Source of the DNA: Tenodera sinensis
Lineage: Eukaryota; Arthropoda; Insecta; Mantodea; Mantidae
Assembly: GCA_030765045.1 (NCBI GenBank)
Contig: CM060963.1
Span: forward strand, 121,036,735-121,100,734
Reading direction: 5' to 3'
DNA length: 64,000 nt
Within the stretch, counting starts at the first letter, position 1. Each line of letters starts with the position of its first letter. The notes beneath the pieces were generated by a model. It worked only from the letters and a program-made list of their open reading frames with translations. It had not been told where the DNA came from and ran no database searches. Made by a program: the position numbers and the translations under genes. Below are positions 42,787 through 51,870 of this stretch, one piece after another.

Positions 42787-44445
42787 TCAAGGTTCCAAGG
42801 TACCACACGGTTTCTTGTATGGTCGAAGGAGTTGTTTATGCCATCTTCCCAGACATTTTTCATTTTTAACATCTTTTAATTCATAGGTATGATAACCAAA
42901 TTTTGATATAATTTCTGCAGGACCTTTATATAACAATTCCATCCTTCTGTTCCTACCTCGCAAGGCACTTGATAACTTATGGTCTTTAACTAGTACCCAA
43001 TCACCTATCTTAGGTTCCCATTTATGTTTTCTACTCTTTTTCTTTAATTTTCGCTTCTCTGCCTTTTTCTTGATTCGTTCAAAAGCAATTTTCGCTCTTT
43101 CTTCTTCACTTAACTGAATGTCATTAATTTTCAGTATTTTTGGTACCCCGATTAATATTGGTTCTGGTTCAATTCCTAACTTTAATTTTATTGGGGCAAA
43201 CCCAGTAGTTACATTAATGGTGTGATTGATAATCTTTTCTATCAATGGACAATATTTCACCCAATCCTTGTGATTATGATGTGTAAGTACACGTAAATAA
43301 ATTCCTATATCTCGGAGGACACGTTCTGTTGGATTCCCTGATGGAAAGTATGAGGAACAATAATTTAGTTTTCTCGCGTCTAATGTCACCCTAATCTTTC
43401 TATTGGCCTTATTTACAATACATAGGGGATTCACAAATTCTGAATTCGAAATCTCAATAACCTCATCTTCTAACATTGACTTTATAACTGCATCTACCTC
43501 TTCTCTTATTGTACTAGGGATAGCTCTCGCTTTATGTGTAAAAGGTTTGATGGGTATCATCTCAAACGAATGAGTATAAATATTACATTTACCAGGTTTC
43601 TCAGAGAATACTTCTTTATTTCGGATTAATATCTTAAACAGTTTATCCCTCTGTTGTTCATTTAGTTGATCAGCCTGAGTTACCTTTTCCCTCAACAATT
43701 CTTCTAAGTCTTCACTACTCTCCCTATCATAGTACCTAGTTGTGTCAGAAAACCTCAAATTGTCTATGAAATCATTTTTATCCCATTCTACATTTTCTTT
43801 ATTATCGACACTGTACTCTTTGACATTTACTTCAGTTAATTCCATAGCTCCTACTTTAACATATTCTACAAAGAATGTATCCCCTTGGATTTCTTCTTCC
43901 TCTTTTTCTCGTACAATAGTTTCTGAACTACTATCTTCCACAAAAGGCACTATAATGGTCTCATCTTCAACTTTCATTTCTACAATCATGTTTTTAAAAT
44001 TCACCACAGCTTCCCAGGCATAAAGACAATCACAACCTATTATAATATCTGTCACAAGTCTTCCTACAATCAGAAATAAAATTCCTAGTATTCTCCCATT
44101 TATTTCAATATTTATCATTGCTTGAAATTTTACTCTCTCTTTTCGTTTTCCCACAGCTAGCGAGCAGTATATCCCATTAACTGGTAAAGACATTACTTTA
44201 AAGCCACTACTTTGTAAATTATCATAAAAATTTTGTGAGCATACTGTGCTATTTGATCCCGTATCTATAATTGCATTGTGTTGTTTTCCATTTACTCCAA
44301 TTTTGATTTTAGGTGGATCTCCTACTTTTTCGTTTTCGTCGATTCTATTTTTCCATTCTCTTTTCTTTTGTATCATCATTTGCCTTCCAGGACTATTTAT
44401 TTCCGAGTACTTATCACAATCATTACTAGGATACCCAGTTCTCAC
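42787..44445 (-). CDS. Pol: protease, RT start, integrase end (fused)
   Basis: This 552-codon frame is open from a GTG to the stop, and is probably expressed only by -1 frameshifting from gag. The aspartic protease lies near residues 45-155 (NAIIDTGSNSTVC, with catalytic DTGS, and IIGCDCLYAWEAV). The start of a Ty3/gypsy reverse transcriptase follows (THKARAIPSTIREEVDAVIK, then FVNPLCIVNKANRKIRVTLD). At about residue 360 (near 43365) ARKLN jumps directly to YCSSYFPSGNPTERVLRDIG, which belongs to the end of the integrase core. The integrase C-terminal region follows, with a GDWVLVKD and YKGPAEIISKFGYHTYEL module resembling GPY/F. The YxDD box, RNase H and integrase D,D,E residues are gone, yet the reading frame is kept. 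Replication would need a helper element. Confidence 0.88.
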   Translation of the reverse strand: MRTGYPSNDCDKYSEINSPGRQMMIQKKREWKNRIDENEKVGDPPKIKIGVNGKQHNAIIDTGSNSTVCSQNFYDNLQSSGFKVMSLPVNGIYCSLAVGKRKERVKFQAMINIEINGRILGILFLIVGRLVTDIIIGCDCLYAWEAVVNFKNMIVEMKVEDETIIVPFVEDSSSETIVREKEEEEIQGDTFFVEYVKVGAMELTEVNVKEYSVDNKENVEWDKNDFIDNLRFSDTTRYYDRESSEDLEELLREKVTQADQLNEQQRDKLFKILIRNKEVFSEKPGKCNIYTHSFEMIPIKPFTHKARAIPSTIREEVDAVIKSMLEDEVIEISNSEFVNPLCIVNKANRKIRVTLDARKLNYCSSYFPSGNPTERVLRDIGIYLRVLTHHNHKDWVKYCPLIEKIINHTINVTTGFAPIKLKLGIEPEPILIGVPKILKINDIQLSEEERAKIAFERIKKKAEKRKLKKKSRKHKWEPKIGDWVLVKDHKLSSALRGRNRRMELLYKGPAEIISKFGYHTYELKDVKNEKCLGRWHKQLLRPYKKPCGTLEP

Positions 44446-46451
44446 TGAAGGCGCGTTTGACCGGGTCTGGCGTTTCCCTGATTTTTAGGTATTGCTCCTG
44501 TACTATTTCCCGAATTGTTACTTCTGTTTTCCTGCATTAAATCGGGGTTACTTCCTACCATGTTTTTGACCGTGTTAATGGCCTCAACCATTTCCGCATT
44601 TTCGGGGGAATTTCGTCCATTAGAATACCTTTCTCCCTGTCTTGGTGACCTCGGTCTAAACTCATTATCTCTGTTTGTCCAATACCCATCATTTGAATTT
44701 CTACTATGTCCAAAATAACGTCCCCGTCTACCTCGATCAAATCTATTTGTATTCATATAATTCACCCTTATATTTCTTCCCCTTAGATTACCATTTCTAT
44801 TTCGGTGATGCCCTTCCTGGTTACATCTACCTTGATTTTCCCACCGGAATGATTCCATCCTTGGTACTGGTCCTCTATATCTTTCCCTAATCTCACTTCT
44901 ATTCTGATAATACTGTGCCCCTTGCCCGAAAGAATTTACAGTTTCTTTTCCTTCATATTTATTTCCAAATGCGTGTTTTGGCTTATTGACTTCTAAGGCT
45001 GATAATAATTCGATCATAGCTGCAATGCTATCGGGTCGGGCTATGATTAGGTAGTGTTGAAGCGTTTCCGGAAAATGTGGAGTAACTATATTTATTAGAT
45101 CTTTTTCATCTAAGGGAGGATCCAACATCTTCGATTTTCTCGCTATTCTCATAAAATAGTTGACCATCGATTCCTCCGATCTAGGATTAAATTTTCCATT
45201 GCTTAATTCAACTCTAATATTAGCCTGCCTACTAGCTCCCCAATATCTGGTTAAAAAGATGTTCCTAAAGGTCCTGTAATCATTATTGTTACCCATAGAA
45301 AGGCCTAGCCAATTGGCAGCATTACCCTTTAGGCATTTTCTTACTATCACCATCTTGTACTCCTCTGGTATACGTTTCACCGTGAAGTACTCTTGTAACC
45401 CTTCTAAAAAGGCTTTAGGATCATCTGAATCTTCATTTTCAAAAACTGGAGGTGTCATTTCATTTAAGACATGGTTAGGCCAATGTAAATTTGAATTGTC
45501 ACCTGTCCCTGCACTATTTCTGAGATCAGAATGGGAATTACTGTTACCTCTATTTTGCATCGAAATGTCAGCTGATACACCTGGTATTGCCTCGTTTCTT
45601 GCAACTTCATTACTAAGATTGTTGTGATTACATGCATTTTCATTTAATTTCAAATTTTCTAAGGCCTCTTTTACCTGAGTAATTTCTGTTACTACCCCTT
45701 TTATTTGGTCTGTAACATCCTCCAAATTTCTAGCCTGCCTTTCACTTTCTACATCAGATCTTTCCATTCTAACTTTACACCCCTGTAACTCTTCTCTAAT
45801 TTCTTCCCTGTCTTTATCTAACCTTTGTACTACCTCTTCCCTTTGTTTGTCTAATTTATATGTTACTCTTTCCCTTTCTTTATCTAATTTTTCACTAACT
45901 TGTTGACCTAATTTCTTTTCAGAATTCTTTACTTCTTGCCTTATTGTCTCTAATTCTCCCTTAACCTGTTCTCTATTTTCTTTTACTTCACTACTGACTT
46001 TATTAATTTCCTCCCTAACTTCTTCCCTAAAGGTTTCTAAAGCTCTCTTCTGATTTTCCAATTGCATTCCCAATTCCTGTTGTCCCTTCTCTAATTTCTG
46101 TCCTAACTCTGTTCTTAATTCTTTACTAGTTTCATCTATCTTTTGACTTAACTCTGTACTCATCTTTTTCATTATCTTTTGAAACATATTCTCTATTTCT
46201 GACATAACCGCTGGCCTTTCTGAATTAGTACTAAACATTTCTGAGCTACCTCTAGGTGTTTCTCTAACGTTCTGATCTTCTACTTCTTGGCATATTCTGC
46301 TACCGATTATATTTTCATTATATTCTTCCATCCTAACTACACTTTTCTCAATTTCCGGACTCTCAAAACCTAGAAAATCGCTATCACTGTCTTCCATTTC
46401 TAAGCTATTTACATGTGTTTTTCTACTCACCAATATTATCAATATTTTCAC
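44442..46451 (-). CDS. Gag structural protein, 669 residues
   Basis: The open frame ends at TGA (44444-44442). Residues about 75-290 are strongly heptad-like (KIDETSKELRTELGQKLEKG, LDKQREEVVQRLDKDREEIR), predicting a long coiled coil. Residues about 330-500 form the Gag core (NHVLNEMTPPVFENEDSDDP, AFLEGLQEYFTVKRIPEEYK, LKGNAANWLGLSMG, YWGASRQANIRVEL), similar to the retrotransposon-gag domain that builds the capsid shell. The C-terminal ~130 residues are Arg/Asn/Gly-rich (NRNGNLRGRNIRVN, NRFDRGRRGRYFG), and I see no CCHC zinc knuckle, so RNA binding is probably through this basic tail. The ATG at 46451-46449 lies just inside the untranslated leader. No interruption is seen. Confidence 0.88.
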   Translation of the reverse strand: MKILIILVSRKTHVNSLEMEDSDSDFLGFESPEIEKSVVRMEEYNENIIGSRICQEVEDQNVRETPRGSSEMFSTNSERPAVMSEIENMFQKIMKKMSTELSQKIDETSKELRTELGQKLEKGQQELGMQLENQKRALETFREEVREEINKVSSEVKENREQVKGELETIRQEVKNSEKKLGQQVSEKLDKERERVTYKLDKQREEVVQRLDKDREEIREELQGCKVRMERSDVESERQARNLEDVTDQIKGVVTEITQVKEALENLKLNENACNHNNLSNEVARNEAIPGVSADISMQNRGNSNSHSDLRNSAGTGDNSNLHWPNHVLNEMTPPVFENEDSDDPKAFLEGLQEYFTVKRIPEEYKMVIVRKCLKGNAANWLGLSMGNNNDYRTFRNIFLTRYWGASRQANIRVELSNGKFNPRSEESMVNYFMRIARKSKMLDPPLDEKDLINIVTPHFPETLQHYLIIARPDSIAAMIELLSALEVNKPKHAFGNKYEGKETVNSFGQGAQYYQNRSEIRERYRGPVPRMESFRWENQGRCNQEGHHRNRNGNLRGRNIRVNYMNTNRFDRGRRGRYFGHSRNSNDGYWTNRDNEFRPRSPRQGERYSNGRNSPENAEMVEAINTVKNMVGSNPDLMQENRSNNSGNSTGAIPKNQGNARPGQTRLQ
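44472..44478 (-). other. -1 ribosomal frameshift site GGGAAAC
   Basis: On the minus strand the gag frame reads CAG-GGA-AAC-GCC, which places the canonical X-XXY-YYZ heptamer G-GGA-AAC exactly in phase, 10 codons before the gag stop. The pol frame is -1 relative to gag and is open from just upstream of the heptamer (its last in-frame TAA is six nucleotides before it) through the whole of pol. Downstream, CCCGGT and ACTGGG could pair (one G-U) across a ~20-nt loop as the stimulatory stem. Confidence 0.82.
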
Positions 46452-46695
46452 TATTTCACTATTTTTTTTTTTTTTTTTTTTTTTTTAACTGCACTTAAAC
46501 TTGTTCACTACACGTTTCACAGATGTTGACACGCTGGGCACCTTCTTGCTTGCTGGTTCTATGCTGGCTTGGTCGTCTTGGGGTTGGTTTATTCTCTCGA
46601 CGCCACACGTTGGGTCACCTTCTTGTTTGCTGGTTCTATGCTGGCTTGGTCGTCTTGGGGTTGGTCTATTCGACGCCACACGTTGGGTCGCCATT
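46452..46695 (-). other. 5' leader with duplicated 74-77-bp unit
   Basis: Between the 5' LTR and the gag ATG. Two tandem units (46541-46617 and 46618-46691) share GGTTCTATGCTGGCTTGGTC and CGACGCCACACGTTGGGTC; each ends in primer-site-like sequence, so the primer-site region has been duplicated. A 25-base poly(T) (46462-46486, poly(A) on the sense strand) precedes gag. Confidence 0.85.
46684..46693 (-). other. primer binding site, tRNA-Arg-like
   Basis: Two bases after the 5' LTR the minus strand reads TGGCGACCCA, complementary to a tRNA 3' end of the form ...UGGGUCGCCA, as in some insect tRNA-Arg species. Beyond ten bases the fit to the arginine tRNAs I know decays, so the primer identity is tentative. 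Confidence 0.6.
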
Positions 46696-47461
46696 TGAAG
46701 CTAATAGTCGTTGTTCGTTTCTCGTTGTGTCGCCATTTGATGCGTTAATGTCGTTGGTCTCGTTGTCGCCCGTTGATTTGGTTCGTTCCCGCTAGCTCAG
46801 TTTGAGATCTCTTTATTTATCTCGGGTACGCGCAGGTGTTATGGACTACCCAAGAAAACCTTTGTATATTGTTTATTACATCTTAGATACTTTCGGGAGT
46901 TATGCCGATTCTATATGTAGAGGAATCGCACTCACGTCTGCACAGCATAACTTGCAGTACTGGTCTGGGCTGAGTGGTGACCAGACGCTTTCTGGCGTCC
47001 CCAAGCTAGGAAAAAAAAACGTTCTCTCCAATTTTTAAACGTCATGACGTCATCCAAGAAAGCCTCGTATCCAAAATGCTATTTCCTTTTCCCGCAATTT
47101 AGAAATGTCCCTTTCTATTATAACATGTTCTTTTATGAATTTTGAATATATATTTACCTTTTTATGATTAAACGATGTTTTCTTTATATTTTATTAAATA
47201 TATCGCGCGACCTGAATTTCAAACGTGAATTTAAACTATGTAGTATGACGTCATGACTCGTTAATTTCAAACCTATAATGTGTTTATCCTACAAATTTAA
47301 CGACTATTATTTACTCATATCTGGCTCACCTTACAACACTTCCTGCTCTATTATCTATTTATGTTATTACTCAACACTTATCGCAAATCTCACATCCGGC
47401 AATTAAATTAAAACGTGTCTTTATCAAGCCCATTCGATTTGAAATCTAAATTTCGGTATCA
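46696..47461 (-). repeat. 5' LTR (766 bp, internally deleted)
   Basis: Same ends as the 3' LTR (TG...CA on the minus strand) but lacking ~560 bases; the junction CCTTTCTATTATAACATG joins the two CTATT-flanked breakpoints. Since this is the LTR that drives transcription, the deletion may affect promoter or 5' UTR function. Confidence 0.93.
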
Positions 47462-47466
47462 TTTTT

Positions 47467-50400
47467 AAAGAACAATATCTAACATAATCAAAAACTGTTT
47501 AATGTTCTAGCATATTATTGAAATACATGAACTTGCAAGCAACTGACAACGAGCTAACATGTGCAAGGTTAAATTAAAGCACCAAAACAAACTGAAGTTA
47601 GTGATATATATATGAGGTTCCTTTTTCTTTTTTAAACATGTCTTAGATTAACTCCTCACCAGGTAAAAAAAAAAAAAAAAAAAAAAAAAAATGTAACAAG
47701 TACGAAAATGTTCCTTACTCAAAGATTTAAACTGGAGGTGATGGAAAGTATCTTCTTCCTCCCCTCTTCAAACTGGAAAATAAGCAAACAAAAAAACATT
47801 AGCTGGAGCGAATCTGTGAACTTTCACATGGCCAGATGCTGGGGAATGAAGAACATTAAACACACTAAACACTCACCACCATATCTTCAAAATATTTTTC
47901 AGTTTGAGCATTCATCAATGTGAAAACTACAATTACAACAAGCTCTTTTAATATTGTTGCCAAAAGAAAACCTTCACTAATTACATTAAGTGGTTGCTTG
48001 CGATTTTATCTTTTCAACCCCAAATTATTTATCAGAAATCTATACAGGCATAATCCAAAAGAGCTCTATGTGTATTCTGTTCATTTTTGAAGAGATTTAC
48101 AATGAATACAGAAACACCAAATTCTCTGATGGGGGGGGGGGGGGGGGGGCGAGATTGAAACAATTACAAAACTGAACCACTATATAAGTTTAATAACTCC
48201 ATATATTTTAATTTACTTTTCAACTAAAATCCTCCCTTTGTTTACAATACCCATTTTTTTCCTTAGAGAAAGAGTAGCATGTAGCTGGAGTCCTTCAATT
48301 GTATTTCCTAAACAAAATTAATACCAAGCAAGCTAACACCAAATGTAACAGCCTATGGTACATTTTTGCCACTATTTTAATGGGAAAAAAAACATGCATG
48401 GAAGTAATGTACCTGTGGCAGTCCAGTAAGCATTCATTTGTCACAGCAGAAGACCAAGCATCCATTTGTTTAAACAAACCAGATGAATTATCACATGAGT
48501 TGACTAACCAAATAACATTTGCTTTAGATCTCCAAAGCAAAGATAGTTCACTGAGTAACGTAAATAACTTTTCCTTGTTGTAGCTTTGTTTTCTCCCAAT
48601 GAGAATGAATAATGGCATACTATACACAACAAAATGTTCTTTGTGGAAAATACTGCAGAGTAAGACGGTTAATGGTTTCATTATCCAGCACAACTCATTA
48701 GATAATATTCAAAATGTAATTTTATTTGTCAAAATATTAGAGGTATCACACACCCTGTATGGAATTGAAACTAGGAAATGTAATATTCCACATATGACTT
48801 TCAAATGAGCTGATGTTTGTCCTTGAGCACTACCAGGTCAACAATCAATAAGAGCCCTAGTGTCTCATATTGCATTCTCCTAAACTGGGGTGCCAAGAGA
48901 ATCTGTCTCTAATAAGTACTATTTGCACTAAGGACAAAATATTCAAATTTTGTAAAAAAATAATCCACAAGGAAAGTAGGGAGTAATGTTTGGAACACAA
49001 CCATAAAAACTGCATATTTTTAGCTCCAATAGTTTTCATGATACTAATAAAGATATAAATTAAACATACCCACCATGTAAGCACTGTAATGGCCATCATT
49101 TTAAATGTAATGTATGCACATAGTCTTGCATTATCAGTGCCAAACAAGAAAGGGATTCACAGTTCACGGTGAAAGAGAGGCGATGTTGCCGCTTATCACG
49201 ACCACGTGTAGAGTGCATTAGCATTATGTGTATGAAGACGGTTGGATTGCATTTGGATTGTAGAGCAGGTATTATTTATATTCATATTTGAAGACAATAG
49301 TAAAATAGTGAATCTCCATGCAAAGGATAGAATATGCAAGCATATATTACTGTAAAGATTTATGTTAAGAAAAGAAACCTACATGTGAAATATTGTAATG
49401 GAAAAATGCCACTGATATCCGACTCGCATCATTGTTGTTGCTGGCATTACCCGCAGAAATGACAGTTCTATCCTTGCTTCTAAAACTTCACTTTCCCATG
49501 TTGCACTTACTATGCCCTTTGTACAGCAACCGCTTATTCAGTTTTCGGCTTTTTATTGAGGTAGCTTTATTAGATGACACAGTAAATTCTTTGTTTTGCA
49601 TAATGTAACGTTTACTTTGGCCCAAATTAATTACATCAGATTACACTAGGAAAGGGAGAAACCAAACCATTTTGCGACCATGTTCTTCAGCAATACCATC
49701 AACTGCATAATCTTTTAATTGGGATATGTACTACACCAAACACAATTTTATTCACTTCCCGAGTGCATAAAGTTTTTCGTTTGGCTACGCTGTCTTTGTC
49801 AATATTTTTGGACATAGTTAAATATTCCTTAAAAGAAAAAGAAAATTGTAACTGCTCACAACATGAGTACAGATACACAGATTCAGACACACGTAAATAC
49901 AAGGCAAATAATAGAATGATGCAAACTAACTTGTCAGCCCACAGGCAATCTCTAGGAAACTGGAGCGAGGCATTATATATATTGCAGGGAAAACACAAGA
50001 TAAGATGCGCAGCTTATGTTACTGCTGGATTGCAGGTTAGGTGTTAAATACAGACAAATACCAATAACACTGGTTTAGCATTGCTATGGAAACGTCTTAG
50101 TTCTAATTGGTTCCTCTTTTCGTTGCTAAGATCGTAATGACGCATCCATCCCCTCCTGTTCATTTAGAGCTTTCCACCTTCTTGTTTGGCAGCGAGTATA
50201 ATTACACAGAGAATGTGAACCATTGTCATTACAGGTGCTAAAAGAATTATGTTGAACAAGCCAAGGCATTTGTTAAAGTTGAGAGAGAACAATCAGCTCA
50301 CTTTCCTGTTAACCTGTAGATAGCAATAGAGCAAGTGTAAAATAGTGCAATGGTTTTTAGCATTGAATTCAGTAGCAAGTCGAGTGAGTGTGTGAGGTTT

Positions 50401-50470
50401 AAGGGTCTGTCAACAAGGTAATTTGAGCTAGTAGCAAATTGAAGAGAAGTATTATTTTTAGGGTCAACAT
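47467..50470. other. unassigned; poly(A) and poly(G) tracts
   Basis: Contains a 27-base poly(A) run (47665-47691) and a 19-base poly(G) run (48131-48149). No recognisable gene or element in 3 kb. The frames at 48.3-48.7 and 49.7-50.0 kb lack motifs. Confidence 0.5.
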
Positions 50471-50474
50471 GTTT

Positions 50475-50950
50475 CTAAAAGATGAACAATGAGGAAGACA
50501 GAAATCAACCCTATTTAAAAATGCTCAACATCTTACTGCTAAAACATGTGGTGAAGGTAAAGCAAGTGTGTCTTGCATTTACGGAGTGGCAAGAAATAAT
50601 TCTTACCCCAGTGATACTTCAAGTGTTTGTATCGCCCAGAAAACACACTGGGTCTCCATAGGGTTACAAAGCTAAGTGAGTTTGACAAGGATATTGTGTG
50701 CAGAACTGTGTTCAAGTTTTATAACCAAAATAAATATCCAACAATACAGAAATTAACTTGCACTCTTTGAACTGATTTTCAAATTCATCTACTTATAGAA
50801 TTTTGGAAGATCAGGACTCAGGTACAGAAAGCCAAATGGTGGGCATCAATTTGTAATAGAGAGGAGTGTCATTTTTGTAAAATTCTTATAAAATTTACTT
50901 ACATTTGATTAAAAGAATAGGGAATTCAATAGCTATAATTATAGGGCATT
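50475..50950 (+). pseudogene. possible DNA-transposon DDE-protein remnant
   Basis: Shifted plus-strand frames suggest KTHWVSIGLQS, then SEFDKDIVCRTVFKFYNQNK, YPTIQKLTCTL and FWKIRTQVQKAKWW. This is reminiscent of the N-terminal region of a group of insect mariner-like transposases ('LD.FD...IR..V..FY...E.PTL..L'). The similarity is weak and the sequence is heavily broken. Confidence 0.3.
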
Positions 50951-51029
50951 TAAGAAAACAAGTACATCATAGGCGAGTATGCATGTTCAAATTTTGAATT
51001 CAACTGCAGGTAAGCCTGATGATAAATGT

Positions 51030-51870
51030 AGATAAAACATATGAAGTGCACAGCAAAGAAAGAAGACTAAAGATACAATAATAGAAAATACAAAATTAGG
51101 AGTGGATTTATTCAAGATGTTCTCGGGTTTCTAGCCAGGTGTAGTGATGCAGAGCCATCGACGTTTTTGGAGTGTACATCTCTCCCATCATCATCTACAT
51201 TACACCTGGCTAGAAGCCAGAGAACATCTTGAATGTGTTCGTCGCCAGTAAAGCTTCAAATCATATTTTAGGAGTGGATTCTTTCAAATACCTTGGATCT
51301 ATAATCAATAATAATAATGATACAAAGAATGAAATAAAAGAATTACTCCAGGTAGTAGAGCCATCTATGCTAACAAATTTCTGTTTAGGAGTAAGTTAGT
51401 ATCCAAGTCAGCAAAATTAAGATTATATAAATCCATCATCAGACCTATAACATGAGTGTGAAACCTGGGTCCTTAATGAAACAAGTAAACAAAAGCTAAT
51501 GGTACTGAAAGAAAGTTATTACATACCATATTTAGACCAGTGAAACAAAATGGTAGTATATGTAGAATAGGCTATAATAAGGAATTAAATGAATTACTGA
51601 AAAAATGAAAATATCATTAACCACATAAAAGCTTTAAGATTAGGATGGTTTGCACACATATATTAGACCCCAGATGATAGAATAGTTAAAATGTATATAA
51701 ATGGACCCCAATGAATATAAGATTAAGGGGCCATCCTAAAAATAGATGGTTAGATGATGTACATGATGGCATTAAGGATATGAAAATAAAAAACTGGCCT
51801 GTTTGCATACAAAATACAAAAATCTGGAAAGCATAGCAAAGTTGTAATGCCTTAGTAAGAAGAAGCTAGT
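51030..51870 (+). pseudogene. LINE ORF C-terminal remnant
   Basis: Plus-strand pieces: LGVDSFKYLGSIINNNNDTK, CETWVLNETSKQKLMVLKES, NIINHIKALRLGWFAHI, then GHPKNRWLDDVHDGIKDMKI and KNWPVCIQNTKIWKA. This is the post-RT tail common to many animal non-LTR retrotransposon proteins ('FKYLGS.I', 'Y.CE.W.L', 'LRWAGHV.RM', 'GRPR.RWLDDV..DL..M...NWR'). Stops and frameshifts are frequent. A 159-bp element (51109-51267) interrupts it. Confidence 0.75.
51096..51280 (-). mobile_element. small palindromic ribozyme-like retroelement
   Basis: A ~159-bp insertion (51109-51267) is flanked by perfect TTAGGAGTGGATT copies (51096-51108 and 51268-51280); removing it restores the LINE frame LGVDSFKYLG. The outer arms ATTCAAGATGTTCTCGGG (51110) and the inverted ATTCAAGATGTTCTCTGG form a ~36-bp stem. 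The minus strand of the loop (about 51155-51195) reads TGATGATGGGAG ... CTCCAAAAACGTCG, resembling a hammerhead ribozyme core (CUGAUGA, stem II, GAAAC, GUC) with core substitutions that should abolish cleavage. Penelope-like elements and metazoan retrozymes are known to carry such ribozymes. Confidence 0.6.

Larger units (their letters stand above)
40691..47466 (-). mobile_element. Ty3/gypsy-type LTR retrotransposon (pol-deleted)
   Basis: Flanked by TTTTT at 40691-40695 and 47462-47466, a 5-bp target duplication although of low complexity. Two LTRs begin TG and end CA on the minus strand. A tRNA primer site, gag, a -1 frameshift signal, protease and partial pol follow in minus-strand order. 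Within the aligned ~766 bp I see about six LTR substitutions (under 1%), so the insertion is young. It cannot move alone because RT, RNase H and the integrase core are missing; it could be mobilised by an intact relative. No env-like gene is present in the 766 bases between pol and the 3' LTR. Confidence 0.93.

Noticed and set aside
40802..47038. Identical 78-codon plus-strand frames in both LTRs (40802-41038 and 46802-47038)
   Set aside because: They are identical because the LTRs are. The frame is antisense to the element, has no domain, and starts in a promoter-type region.
48131..48149. Poly(G) tract as a functional G-quadruplex element
   Set aside because: A single 19-base G run can be a sequencing or assembly artefact, and no neighbouring promoter or gene gives it a role.
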